Below, piece by piece: positions 44,937-55,965 of a DNA stretch of 64,000 nucleotides (position 1 is the first letter of the stretch; every line of letters begins with the position of its first letter). The stretch covers positions 1 through 64,000 of the forward strand of contig JAKJHU010001589.1 in assembly GCA_022316685.1 (NCBI GenBank). The letters are read 5' to 3'. The position numbers were made by a program, and so were the translations under genes. The notes beneath the pieces were generated by a model. The model had not been told where the DNA came from, searched no databases, and saw only the letters and a list, made by a program, of their open reading frames with translations. The stretch is from Progne subis subis. Taxonomy: Eukaryota; Chordata; Aves; Passeriformes; Hirundinidae.

Positions 44937-45445
44937 CCTTCCTATGGAAAAGAACTGTCCTTCTTGTCTAGGTGCCCATGGCCACAATTGGGATTCCACC
45001 TCCAGCATTGCCTGTTGTGAGAGACTGGAGGAGATTGTTGGCTGGAAACATTTTGTGTGTGGGGGAGGAAGGGGCAGGTCCAGCCTTGCCCTGCCCTGAA
45101 ACCCCAGCACTGCCCTGCCCTGTAACCCCAATCCCCCAGAGCCTCTATCCCAGCCCAGCAGTGTCTGCCAATCCCTGGCACACCAAAGGCAATGCTCCAC
45201 AGCCACCTCTGCAGCCCCCAGCCCAGCTCCTGAGAGACCAAGTGACCCAAAGTCCCTCCTGGGGGAAGGGCCCAGGAAGACCATGGGGTATTTATGGTTG
45301 ACCACAAGACAAGTACATATCTTGACCCCACCTCTTCTTGGAATTTCTGTCAGAACACTGCTGGAATCCAGGAGTTGGTAGCTGTGTGTGTGCTTCTCTA
45401 AATATTTTTTGATCTTTCTCTCTTTCTGTGTCTTATTATTATTCC
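44937..45445. repeat. Outer flank of inverted duplication, arm B
   Basis: Reverse complement of 1-505, then some bases beyond the window edge of arm A. Sharing of non-LTR flank shows a segmental duplication. No gene. Confidence 0.8.
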
Positions 45446-45924
45446 CTCTTCTTAGAAATTTGGATTAACTTAAAATTGAATGGGCTTACAGTTTGTGAAG
45501 TTGAATGGGTCAAGTAAATGCTTTGAGAAGTGGTTTTTTTTGACTTGAATGTTATATGAAAACCTTTTGCCAAAGTTTATCTGATTTTCTAATGTTGCCA
45601 GTAAAGTCTGCTTTGTTGTTTTGAGCTCTTGAGAATCTCTTGTTGATATTTCTCCAGTTCGTCCAACTCAGAGTACTCAAACAATTGTAATTCCTTTGAA
45701 ATGTCTCTCTCAGAGTTGTTTGGGGGATGGGGGTCAGGTCTTGTGTGTCCTGCTTGGCACAGCCCAGGCAGGGCTTTCACAGCCACATTGCACACTCCAT
45801 TTCTCTCCTGCACCCGCTGGTGCCTCTGAGTTCTGCTTGCCCAGCCCCAGGGACGCTCCCCTTGTCTGCCCATTCCCCCACGGCCTCTGCAGGGATGGCC
45901 TCAGTGGGGGCTGCTGACATCCTC
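45446..45924. other. Anonymous, no gene recognised
   Basis: A minus frame at 45589-45873 ends in a charged, helical-looking peptide (SKELQLFEYSELDELEKYQQ). No family was recognised, and it has no paralogue here. Confidence 0.3.
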
Positions 45925-46340
45925 AGACACTTGGAGGCTGCTGCTGGATTTGACTTCTCCAGAGGCTTGTTCAGCCTTCAGCTCCTCAGGTCAGGAATTC
46001 AGTGCCCCAGGGCTCAGTAACATTCAGAAGACCTTAAAAGGCCAAGCCTCTGGGAAAAATTTAAGTTCTCAGAATTTTTGGGTTAATTAAACAGATTTTG
46101 GAAGTGTGTTCCAAGTGTATATACTATTTTTAGAGAAGACAGTGAGAAAAGATGTTTAGATCCTGTTTAGGATTTTTTTCCTATTAATACATTGATATGT
46201 TCAATATCCAATTGACATTGAACCCAAGTATCTGCTCATGCAGTTTGAATATATATAAAAACTCAAGACCCTTTATGTCTGACATTCAATCAGACTCTGT
46301 CCCTATCCCCATCCCATTTCCCCCATCCAAGCCCCAGGAC
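45925..46340 (+). repeat. Direct duplication H, copy 1
   Basis: Matches 48797-49212 in the same orientation about 2.87 kb away, with moderate divergence. Shared landmarks are GACATCCTCAGACA/GGATCCTCAGACA, GTTAATTA(A)ACAGATTT, GAATATATAT and CAAGACCCTT. Family unknown. Confidence 0.65.
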
Positions 46341-48796
46341 TCCGAGCAGCCTTGTGCAAATCTGAGCTCCCTCCACCCCAGGCTGGACCTGCAGGTTTCA
46401 GCTGCTGGGCTCCAACTCCCACCTGCTTCCCTTAGGGAAGGAGCTGCCCAAGACACAGAGGGATGTTCATTTATTGTCAGACAACAAACCCAAGGGAAGG
46501 CACAGCTCCATCAAATGCAAAAGTCATTCTTCTCCCTGGCTCTGCCCTGCACCTGATCCTCACAGAGTGTCTTGTTTCTTTCATCCCTCCACTGCCAGGG
46601 ACTTTCTGGGACAAGGGAGCTCTGCTCTGGCTATGGAGTTGGTCCAAGTGCAGCCAGGTTTGTGTCCTTGGAGGGATCAGGAACTGGTGAGACTTGGAGG
46701 CACAGCAAGATTTCTCTTCATGACCAACATAAAAAATGGGAACATGATAAAATTTATGAATCATCAAAACACTTCCCCCAGCTCCTTGTGACATCCCAGC
46801 AACATCTGACATGTCCACAACCCACAAGTGATTTCCATACAGGAAGAATTTTTAACCAAGACATAAGAAGAGGTGATATACAAAATAAAAATACAACTAG
46901 AGATGCTGACTAAGGTGTTATTTAAACTTCTCAAAAATTGGACAACTCTGGGAACCTCAAAGCATGAAACCTGTCAAGGGAGATGCATTGAAATGACCAG
47001 AGAACAGCTGCAGGAGGAAATATGGGAGCAACAGGAAGGACATAGGTACAGCTGCTCTAAATGAAGAAATGCCCGTAGACATGGTCATTTAAACAGGAGA
47101 CCTGGAAACACCTGAAGGAAGAGGGCCGTGAATTGTTAGACTGAATGTTGGTGTCAAAGGTAGAGGGGAAGATCAGTATTTCTTCTCCTGCCATCAGCAG
47201 GAGAATCCAGTAGATCCAGGAAATTCCTGTTCCTGGTGGGAAAGTTTTGCCACTTCTTAAAAGTACTTAAGTGACCCAGTAACAGAGATTTGCTTCTATA
47301 ATATGAAACTAACAGGTATTAAAACCTGTGCCCCTTTCCAGGCAGACATCAGTTGTGTGCCCATGCACAGGCAGTGCCTCTCGTGCACTGAGGTGCCCAG
47401 CTGGGATTGGCATCTCTCAGAGAGGAGCTGAGGGAGAGCAGAGCACCTTGCAAGCTGCAGGTCCCTGCCAGCCCCAGAGGGCTCCTGTCCCAAAACCATC
47501 TGCTCTGCTCCAGGCTGGAACAGGGACCAGCATTGTGCCGGGATTGTCAGAGAACTGAGGGGTGTGCTGGAATTCAATCCCCTCCCCATCCCACAGCAGC
47601 CCTGCATTTCCCTCCTCCAGCCTTGGTCTCCAGCACAGCCATGGAGGCTCTTTGGGCTCTGCACTTTCCCTGCAGCCACCAAGGGCAGCTGAGCTCTGCC
47701 TTTGGCACAGCCAGCCCTGCCCAGCCCAGGCAATGCCCAGCAATTCCTTGTGTGTGCCTGGCCCTGCTGTCAGCCCCGGCAGCGGCTGCGTGGCCCCTTT
47801 GTGCCGCGCTGGCCCAGCCATGGTGCCACAGCCCCTGTGCAGGCGCAGGGCAGGACAGGAGCATTGCGTGTGGGAACGGCCCCTGTGCCGTGGTGCCCAC
47901 AGCAGCCTTGGGGCTCTGTGCCCCATGGCCTCCCTGCTGGGCAGCCTCTGCCAGCTCCTGCACAGCCCGTGGCACCTGTGGGGCTGCACAGACAGCCCTG
48001 CCCCGGGCTCTGCCGGGCTCTGGGCCAGCAGAGAGGCCGGGCAGGGCTGGCCATGGCCGGGAACAGGCCCTGAGCCCCGCAGGAGGATGGAGCTGGGCCA
48101 CAGCCAAACTGCCCCGCAAACCTGGGCTGAGCAGCCAGGGCTGGCAATGGCTGGGGACAGAGGCTGGCACTGACAAATGTCCAGGGCCGTGTTCCTGCTT
48201 TGTCCATGCCACCAAGGGCACAGAGCAGCCTCCTCTCTGGGCCACTTGCCTGCTGTCAATGCCTTCCACAGGCGCTGGCCCTGCCCCACAAGGCCTGGGC
48301 TGAGTCCTGCCCCTGCACGCTCACACAGGCTGAGATGGACACTGATGGTTTCTGTGGCAGGCTCTCTCAGCCCAGCCCAGCTCCCTCCAAGCTCTGCCTG
48401 CTGCCCTGAGCTCTCAGCAGCACCAAGGGCCTCTCCCCAGCACAGCCCAGCCGGCTCTGGCCCCACAGCTCTGCTCAGGGCAGGCTGCTCTGGGCAGGGG
48501 CCCCACGGCCTCAGCCCCTCGCAAGGGCGCAGCAGCAGCTGCAGCTCAGACAGGACTCAGCCCCAGCCATGGGGAAGGTGCTGGGCCAGGGGAAAAGGAG
48601 GCTCCCTGTGTGCCCTGCTCCCCTCTCCCTGAGGTGCTGAGAGCTCTGCAGCCCCTGCTGCCATCCCATCTGCCCAGGCCAGCACAACAGCCCCGGCCTT
48701 GGGGCCCTCAAGAGCTGCTCCTGCTCCAGGCCCAGGGCCCATCCCAAAGCTGGGGCAGGAAGAAAGCTGTGCCCATTTCTGTTCATTCCTGCTCTG
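46341..48796. other. Anonymous region, GC-rich from 47400
   Basis: Frames 47407-48303 plus and 47417-48466 minus are both long and overlap on opposite strands, a sign of composition rather than coding. No domain, splice structure or paralogue was recognised. The first kilobase is AT-richer and empty. Confidence 0.4.
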
Positions 48797-49212
48797 ATGA
48801 GGATGGATCCTCAGACATTGGGAGATTGCTGATGAATTTTACTACTCCAGAGCCCTCTTCTTTCTTGAGCCCTTCAGTTCAGGAATTCTGTGACAAAGAT
48901 TCATACATATTTACTCAAAACACGCAATAAATACAAGCCCATGGGATTAACTCAAGTCTTCAGTTCTTCAATGGTTAATTAGACAGATTTCAGAAGTATA
49001 GTCAAAGTGAATATACTATATAGAAAACAATGCAGAGAGAAGGTTTTTCCCTGTTTTCTTTTCCTGTTTATAGATTGATATCAGCAGTCCCCAGTTGATA
49101 GTGATCCTGAGCACCTTCTAATGCAGTCTGAATATATATGAAAACCAAGACCCTTCATGGCTGACAACCAGTAACACTTTGTCCCCATCCCCACTATTTC
49201 CCTCATCCAACC
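48797..49212 (+). repeat. Direct duplication H, copy 2
   Basis: Second copy of 45925-46340; immediately followed by a CR1 3' end. Confidence 0.65.
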
Positions 49213-49224
49213 CCTGGCACTCCT

Positions 49225-49800
49225 ATGGATTAGGAATGGTGTGGCCAGCACGACCAGAGCAGTGATTCTTCCCCTGTACTGGGCACTGATGAGGCTGCAC
49301 CTCGAGTGCTGTATCCAGTTCTGGGCTCCCCAATTTAGGAAGAATATTGAGGGGCTGGAGTGTGTCCAGAAGAGGGCAACAAGGCTGGTGAGGGGTCTGG
49401 AGTACAAGTTCTGTAAGGGACCTGGGGTTGTTTATCCTGGAGAAGAGGAGGCTCAGGGGAGACCTCATCACTCTCTACAACTCCATGACAGGAGGGTGCA
49501 GCTGGTGAGGATTGGGCTCTTCTCCCTGGGAACAGTGACAGGACAAGAGGCCACAGCCTTAAGCTGTTCCAGAGATTGTTTATGCCGGACCTGTGGAAAT
49601 ATTCTTCACCAAAAGAGTGTCTGGGCATTGGAATGGGCTGCCCCAGGAGGTGGGTCAGTCATCATCCCTGGAGGTGTCTAAGGAAAGACTGGATGTGGCA
49701 CTCGATGCCACATGTCTGGGTGACAAGGTGCTGTTGGGTCACAGGTTGGACTTGATGCTCTCCAAGGTCTTTTCCAGCCTGCTTGATTCTCTGATGATGG
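49225..49800 (+). mobile_element. CR1 LINE 3' end, best preserved in the window
   Basis: Carries the last part of ORF2. Recognisable peptides across frames are [41 protein letters not shown] and HWNGLPQEV, and the end is CTTGATTCTCTGATGATG. Frameshifted and 5' truncated. Confidence 0.85.
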
Positions 49801-49805
49801 GGACA

Positions 49806-50250
49806 CTGCAAGGTGCTGGGGAAGCAAGGGGCCATTGTGACACTGCAGGGCCTGGTGGCCCTAAGAGGACCAGAGTGACACTGTGCATGATATGGCACCA
49901 TAGAGCCAAGGGGCCATTGTGACACTGTGGGGATAAATGCAAGCAAGGAGTCCATGGTGACAGTCTGGAGCCTGGTGGAACCACAGAGGCCACTGTGACC
50001 CTGTGGAACCAAGGAGATCATTGCTGCACTGCCAGACCTCATGGAACAAAGGATCCTTTGTGACACTCCAGGGTCTTGGGGGCCCAAGGCACCATTGTCA
50101 CACTGTGGGGGTCAAGGATCCAAGGGACTTTGTGACACCAAGGGGTCCCATGGAACCAAAGGCACACTATGACACTGGGAGGCCTCATGGAATCATGGAG
50201 ACCATTGTGACAGTCTAGGGACACAAGGAACCGTGGTGACAGTGAGTTGA
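49806..50250 (+). repeat. GTGACAC minisatellite, about 11 units
   Basis: Units of about 29-45 bases, each starting near TTGTGACACTG and containing CATGGAACCAAGG-like words. This is the clearest member of the family also seen at 8706, 21806 and 27620. Confidence 0.75.
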
Positions 50251-50339
50251 TCTGCTGGAGGGTAGGAGGGCTGTGCACAGGGCCCTGGACAGGCTGGATC
50301 CAGGAAGTCAAATCCAACAATATGAGGTTTAACAAGTCC

Positions 50340-50845
50340 AGGTACTGAGTCCTGCACTTTGGTCACAACAGCTCCTGAAGCGGTGCAGGCTGGGGACAGA
50401 TTGGCTGGACAGCAGCCAGGAGAAATGGACCTATGAGGACTGACGGACAGCAGGCTGGACATGAGGCAGAAGTGTGCCCAGATGGCCAAGAGGGCCAATG
50501 GCTCCTGGCCTGGATCAGGAACAGTGTGGCCTTCAGGAGCAGGGCAGTGATTCTTCCCCAGTGCTCAGCACTCGTTGGGGCAGCACCTCGAGTGCTGTGT
50601 CCAGTTCTGGGCCCCCCCAATTTAGGAAGGATATGGAGGGGCTGGAGCGTGTCCAGAGAAGGGCAACAAGGTTGGTGAGGGGTCTGGAACACAAGTCCTG
50701 TGAGGAGAAGATGAGGGAGCTGAGGTTGTTTATCCAGGAGAAGAGGAGGCTCAGGGGAGACAAGACAGTGTCAGGGCACAGATTGGATGTGATGATGTCC
50801 AAGGTGTTCTCCAATCTTGCTGATTCTGTGATTCTCTGAAACCAC
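50340..50845 (+). mobile_element. CR1 LINE 3' fragment, E2 copy
   Basis: Matches 3205-3650. ATGGAGGGGCTGGAGCGTGT and TGATTCTGTGATTCTC mark the ORF2 end and tail. Confidence 0.8.
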
Positions 50846-51881
50846 CCTTGCAGCAGTTGCAGGATGAGCCCTGGGCCTCCTCTCCAGAAGGTCCAGCAGC
50901 CCAGGTGCCTCAGCTTCTCCTCACAGCCCCAAAGCCCATCCTGTCAGTCCTGCAGAGCCTCTGCAGCTCCTCCTCCTTGCCCAAAACAGGGAGCCCCAGA
51001 TCCAGCCACAGCAGCCCAGATGTGCTGCCCTGGCCTGTGGTGCCTCTGGGAAGAGAGCACCATGGGGCACTGCAGGGGCCTGCAGACAATTCTTGAAGCA
51101 CTTGGAGGATGATCCTGCTCCACAAGGGATGTTCCCATGGTGCCAGCTCAGGAACTGAAAAGGGGAGTGGGGCCAGAGAGGAAAGGGCAACCAGGGATGG
51201 GCTGTTTGTAGGGGAGGGAAGAGGAGTGGGCAATAGGAAGAAATTGGTACCAGGAAGGGTAAAGAAAGCCAAGGTGAAGCAAAGGAAAATGCTGAGGGCA
51301 GTTTGGGGGTGGCTGCCTGGCAGCCCTGGCTCTGAGCAACATCTGCAGTGGCACAGGAAACTCACAGCTCATGGGAACAAACTTTCTGGATGACTTCAGA
51401 GGCCACCACAAACCTGAGTGGTTTCCCTGCTGGCCCCCAGCCCTTCCTGGCCCCAGGGGCTGATGATGGCATTTGTGCTCCCTCAGGTTCATCTCCCCAC
51501 ACCAACACCATGGGGGTGCTCACGCCTGCTCTGGGCAGTGCACACAGGGGCTCCTGAGCCAGTGCTGCTGTGTCTGTGCCTGCAAGGATGCGGCACCTGT
51601 GTGAGCTGGGGGAGAGGCCAGGGCTGCAGAGGGGGGATGTTGTTGGCAGGTGCATGAGGACGCTCTGGGACGCTGCCCTGGGGTGTCCAGCGCAGTGGGG
51701 ATGGATCAGCCCCTGCTCTGCTGCTCCTTCCCATCTCCCCCAGGGACCTTGCAGAGCCCCAGCCATGCTGTTTGCCCCCAGCCTGCCCACGGCCACCCTG
51801 GGGCTGCTCACGGGGCTTTTCTCTGCTGAGCGTTGGCCTGGGCGTGTTCTGGAGAGAGCCTGGGCAAGGAGCCTCAAGCCC
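50846..51881. repeat. E2 block, non-coding
   Basis: Copy of 3651-4686. No gene. Confidence 0.65.
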
Positions 51882-52631
51882 TGTCTTGCAATGCAAGCTG
51901 TAACCGAAAAAATGTATTCTATTACCATCTGTTAAAAGCAGGAGGGCAGGTTGTTTATCTCTTCCATGACCCATTCATTCCTCATATCTCTGAGGGGGAT
52001 CTTCTCTTAATGGCCCAGCTGTGTAAAACCAAATGGGACAGTGTTCTTGATCTCTTCCATGACCCATCTTCCCTCCAGGGAGATATCTTCTGTTCATGGG
52101 CCATTGAGTCTCACTGCATGACTGATAAAATTACATCATCCCATTGTGAGATGCTCCACCCAGAGGGAGGAGCCAAGCATTCCTACTTAGATATAATCTG
52201 AGATTTAAACACCAGAAGCAGTCTGGTTTCCACTGGATTCCCAGAGGAAGACCAGACCCATCTACATCACCACTGGACCTTCAGAGGAAAACTACAACTT
52301 CTACAAGATGCATTGCTTAAACAAAACCACACCTGTCAGTCCAGGAGGACTGCAGCCACAATTTGATTGCACTGCCAGCAACACCCTGACTACCCAGGTG
52401 TCAGGTTGGATTCTGAGTCTTATTTTTTGGGCTTTGTTGGTGGTGGTTTTTTTTAATACTGCATTTCTAGTTTAATTTTCCTACTGAAGAACTGATATTC
52501 CTATTGCTATATCTTTGCTTGAGAGCCCGTTATTTTCAAAATTATAATTCAAAGAGAGGGGGTTTGTATTTTCCCTTTCAAGGGAGGCTCCTGCCTTCTG
52601 TAGCAGACCCCTGTCTTACCAGCCCAAGACA
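51882..52631 (+). mobile_element. LTR-like segment upstream of Z3
   Basis: Copy of 4687-5438 with the same TGTCTTGC and AAGACA ends and a GATATAATC near 52190. Confidence 0.55.
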
Positions 52632-53184
52632 GGGAGCGTGGCTCAGATATCCTGAGTAGTCCCGGGGTTGGGGTTTTTTTTGGTTGGGGATGTTTGGAGA
52701 AGTAAGAACTCCAGAGCTGGCTGGAAAATGGCCCTTGGGGGGACATTGGGGGGTCCCAGTGGTGGCTGCTGGCAGAGGCAGCCTGGAGGAGCAGAGCCCT
52801 GTGTCCCCCAGGAGCCCAGAGAGGGGGGAGTGCTGCAATTTGCAGGGCCTTCAACAGCTTGGAGAGGGGCAGGGGGGACTCCTTGGAGCCCCTGCACCCC
52901 AAAGCAGAGAATAAAGGGAGAAGGGACCCTGAAGCCCCAAAATCTCCAGCATTCCTAAATGGAAAATGGAAAAGGGGGGAGCTTTTCAGTTTCCTGGGAT
53001 TCCCAGCAGCCTGGGGAGGGCAGGGAGACCAGAGACAGGCAACTCCACAAAGGAATTTTCAGGGCTGCTCTTGCTGTTTGATAGGCTATTAGGGACTCCA
53101 GATGTCTGGTGACTTGTAGAGATGGACTTGAGCAGAGGGACATTCAAACTCAACATACTCATCCCTTGCTTTTCCCCAAACCAG

Positions 53185-54373
53185 GATTTCCAATTCCCAA
53201 ACCTTGGCTGGATGGAGGAGGAGGCTGTGAGGAAGAGGAAGATGCCCCAGGACAGGCAGGCAGGTGAGGAGGAAGTCAGTGCCCCTTTCCCCCTCTCTCC
53301 TGCTCCATCTCCCAGCCCAGCATGGCCTCCGGCTGCAGGACAACCCCGCTGCAGACACCGTCCTGCTGGGGATGCACTGGGGGAATCTCCTTCCCCTTCC
53401 CTGTGTCACGGAGGCAAATCCCATCCTGACCTTGTCCTTCCTCCCCCAGACAAGGAGCTGAGGATGGAGACCAGGGAGGATTAATCCCCACAGCAGAACC
53501 TTGTGGAAGAGGCCATTTTGAGCAGCTCCATGGTACAGGAATCCAAAAGGGAGAAAAAGCGACCGAGATCCGACAGGAGGAAGGACTCCAAACCCATCCC
53601 AGGGTGCACCGAGGCTGAAAGATCCACCCTGTGCTGGGAAGGTGGACAGAGCTTCAGCCAGTGCAACACCACTGTCCAACACCATATCATCCAAACCGGG
53701 GAGAGACCCTACGAGTGTCCTGAGTGTCAGAAGAGGTTTCACAGAAGCTCCAGTCTCCTCAAGCACCAGCAGATTCACACAGAGGAGAGGCCCTTCCAGT
53801 GCTCTGACTGCGGGAAGGGCTTCAAGCACAACTTCCACCTCATCAGGTACCGGAGGATCCACGCTGGGGAGAGGCCCTATGAGTGTAGGGAATGTGGGAT
53901 GAGCTTCAGCCAGAGCTCCAGCCTGATCCGCCACCAGAGGATCCACACCAGGGAATGGCCCTACGAGTGTGAGCAGTGTGGGAAGAGCTTCAGCCAGCGC
54001 TCCTACTTGATCCGCCACCAGAACATCCACGCTGAGGAAAGGCCATACAAGTGTGAGGAATGTGGGAAGGGCTTCAACCAGAGGTCCAAACTAAATATCC
54101 ACAAAATGATCCACACTGGGGAGAGGCCCTATGTGTGTCCTGAGTGTGGGAAGAGGTTTCGGACCACCTCAGATCTCCTCGTGCACCAGCGGATTCACAC
54201 AGAGAAGAGGCCCTTCCACTGCCCCGACTGCAGGAAGGGCTTCAAGCACAACTCCCACCTCATCAGGCACCGGCGCATCCACACTGGAGAGAGGCCATAT
54301 GAGTGTCCTCAGTGTGGGAAGAGCTTCTCACACAGCTCTCATCTTGACCAAACACCAACGGAGGCACCGGTAA
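53185..54373 (+). pseudogene. C2H2 zinc-finger gene Z3, nonsense and frameshift
   Basis: Small exon 53185-53263, ATG 53212 ([14 protein letters not shown]), donor GGCAG|GTGAGG; second exon from 53450. The phase is kept, but codon GAT is followed by TAA at 53482-53484, where Z1 has AAA, so translation would stop after about 28 residues. The frame is then open again through eight fingers, the longest array in the window: [19 protein letters not shown] to [16 protein letters not shown]. The second finger reads LIRYRRIH, losing one zinc-binding His. One extra base near 54343 in the last finger moves the normal end (TAA 54371-54373) out of frame, and the open frame runs to 54471. An alternative downstream start would rescue most fingers, but no ATG in good context was found before them. 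Flanks match Z1 upstream and diverge from it downstream. Confidence 0.85.
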
Positions 54374-54989
54374 GGGAAGCCCTGCAAGTGCCCCGACTGT
54401 GGGAAGAGCTTCATGTGATTCTCCAACCTCATCCCCCATCAGAGGACACACTTTGGGCAGAGCTCTGGTGACCCACATTTCCCATGATCCATGCTGGGAA
54501 GACACCTGTGCCTCTCTCTACCCCTGGCAACGATGTGAGTTGGGACTGAAGAACATGAGGGTCTGGCCATAGTTCCATCATTGTATTTGATCCCATCTCA
54601 GGTCATTGCCAGTGGCAGGAAAGGGACTCTCTCTCTTTTCCCAAGGACAAGGGTGTCCTTTCCCAGCAGGAAGAAATAAGTGGCTGGGAACAGCCACTCA
54701 GGGTTGTTGTAGTTTTCCCTGTATATCATTCGTCTTATCCCTTCTGTTCTTAGTTGTTCCCTATCTTGTTGCTGTTCCCAGTAAACAGTTCTTATCCCAA
54801 CCCACGATTTCTGTCTTTTGTACTTTCCATGGGAGGCTGAAAGCCAGTGAGCGCTGACATGGTTTTAGTAGGAGCACGGAATTGCAGAATCCCATTCCTA
54901 AATCCCAGCCCATGGAAACCGAGCATCCCAGCTGGTGCCAGCCCTGGCTGCCCTGGCAGCAGCCTTGGGAGTGGGTCCCTGGCTGGGGG
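54374..54989. other. 3' flank of Z3, no further gene
   Basis: The first 100 bases resemble the Z1 tail, then sequence is specific to this copy, apart from 54538-54622, which is inverted at 2165-2262. Confidence 0.4.
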
Positions 54990-55265
54990 CTGTGGGAACC
55001 TCTTCACTCTGGTGCCCAGGGACAGCACTGGAGGGAAGGGCTGGAGCTGAGTCGGGGCAGGTTTAGGTTGGATGTCAGGAAAAGGTTTTTCCCCCAGAGG
55101 CTGCTGGGGCACTGAACAGGCTCCCAGGGAAGGGTCACGGCTCCAGGGCTCTGGGAGATCCAGCAGCGTTTGGACACCGCTGCCAGGCCCAGGCTGGGAT
55201 TGTTGGGGTGTCCTGTGCAGGGCCAGGAGCTGGACTCGAGGATCCTGATGGCTCCCTCCCAGCTC
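54990..55265 (+). mobile_element. CR1 3' fragment
   Basis: GCAGGTTTAGGTTGGATGTC, then TTTTTCCCCCAGAGGCTGCT and CTGGACTCGAGGATCCTGAT are CR1 3' landmarks. It lacks the terminal repeat. Confidence 0.75.
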
Positions 55266-55318
55266 CGCCAATTCCGTGCTTCTGGGATCCCATGGCCCTG
55301 GGAATGGGACTGCAAATG

Positions 55319-55332
55319 GTTGCCATGGCAAC
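55319..55332. promoter_or_regulatory. Perfect X-box palindrome (RFX-type site)
   Basis: GTTGCCATGGCAAC is a perfect 14-base palindrome and the consensus form of the X-box bound by RFX transcription factors. Whether it is bound is unknown. Confidence 0.6.
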
Positions 55333-55407
55333 GGGCTCTGGCTCCAGGCCTGAGCAGGTGTCCATGGAACCACCCCTGGCATGGGATCTGCATGGAGCTG
55401 CCGAGGG

Positions 55408-55648
55408 ACCGACCATAGCAACAGGGGCTGGTGATGGTTGTCATGGAAACTGACCCTAGCAACAGGGGCTGGTGATGGTTGCCATGGAAACTGACCATAG
55501 CAACAGGGGCTGGTGATGGTTGCCATGGAAACTGACCATAGCAGCAGGGGCTGGTGCTGGTTGCCATGGAAACTGACCATAGCAACAGGGGCTGGTGATG
55601 GTTGCCATGGAAACTGACCATAGCAACAGGGGCTGGTGATGGTTGCCT
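55408..55648 (+). repeat. 41-bp minisatellite with X-box-like site per unit
   Basis: Six units, the last truncated. The word GTTGCCATGGAAAC, one base from the perfect X-box, lies at 55478, 55519, 55560 and 55601 (GTTGTCATGGAAAC at 55437), exactly 41 bases apart. Between them is GACCATAGCAACAGGGGCTG. Minus-strand frames over it (for example 54792-55580) are repeat artefacts. Confidence 0.9.
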
Positions 55649-55659
55649 GCTAAGGAACT

Positions 55660-55965
55660 GAGTTGTCACAGGCCCTCAGAGGGGTTCCGTGGGGACTTTC
55701 CAAGAGTCTCCAGGCTGTTCCAGAGCTGGAATGTCACAGCCAGAGACAGGGGCTCCATGGAGACCTCCCAGGGCTTTCTGGGGATGCTCAAGAGCCCTGT
55801 GGTCAGAGGCAGTCACAGCCGTTCCATGGTGACATCCCAGGGCACCTTGGGCTGCAAAGGCACCGATCTGTCACAGGCACTCACGGGGGCTCCACGGTGA
55901 CATCCCAGGAGTCCCCAGGCTGCCAACGAGCCGCGATGTCCCAGACACTCACAGGGGTTCCTGCC
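55660..55965 (+). repeat. Degenerate 65-75 bp tandem repeat
   Basis: GTCACAGGC(A/C)CTCA...GGGG(T/C)TCC and GTGACATCCCAGG words alternate through about four units. It directly follows the 41-bp minisatellite. No gene. Confidence 0.55.

Noticed and set aside
45589..45873. 94-codon minus frame with a charged helical C-terminus
   Set aside because: Considered as an exon, but there is no recognised family, no clear splice sites and no paralogue.
47407..48466. Overlapping long frames on both strands (298 and 349 codons)
   Set aside because: Mutually overlapping, low in A/T-rich stop codons because of composition, no domain and no splice or start context.
54792..55669. Minus-strand frames rich in PWQPSPAP/CCYGQF repeats
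   Set aside because: Translation of the 41-bp minisatellite in rotating frames; 41 is not a multiple of three, so peptide periodicity is an artefact.
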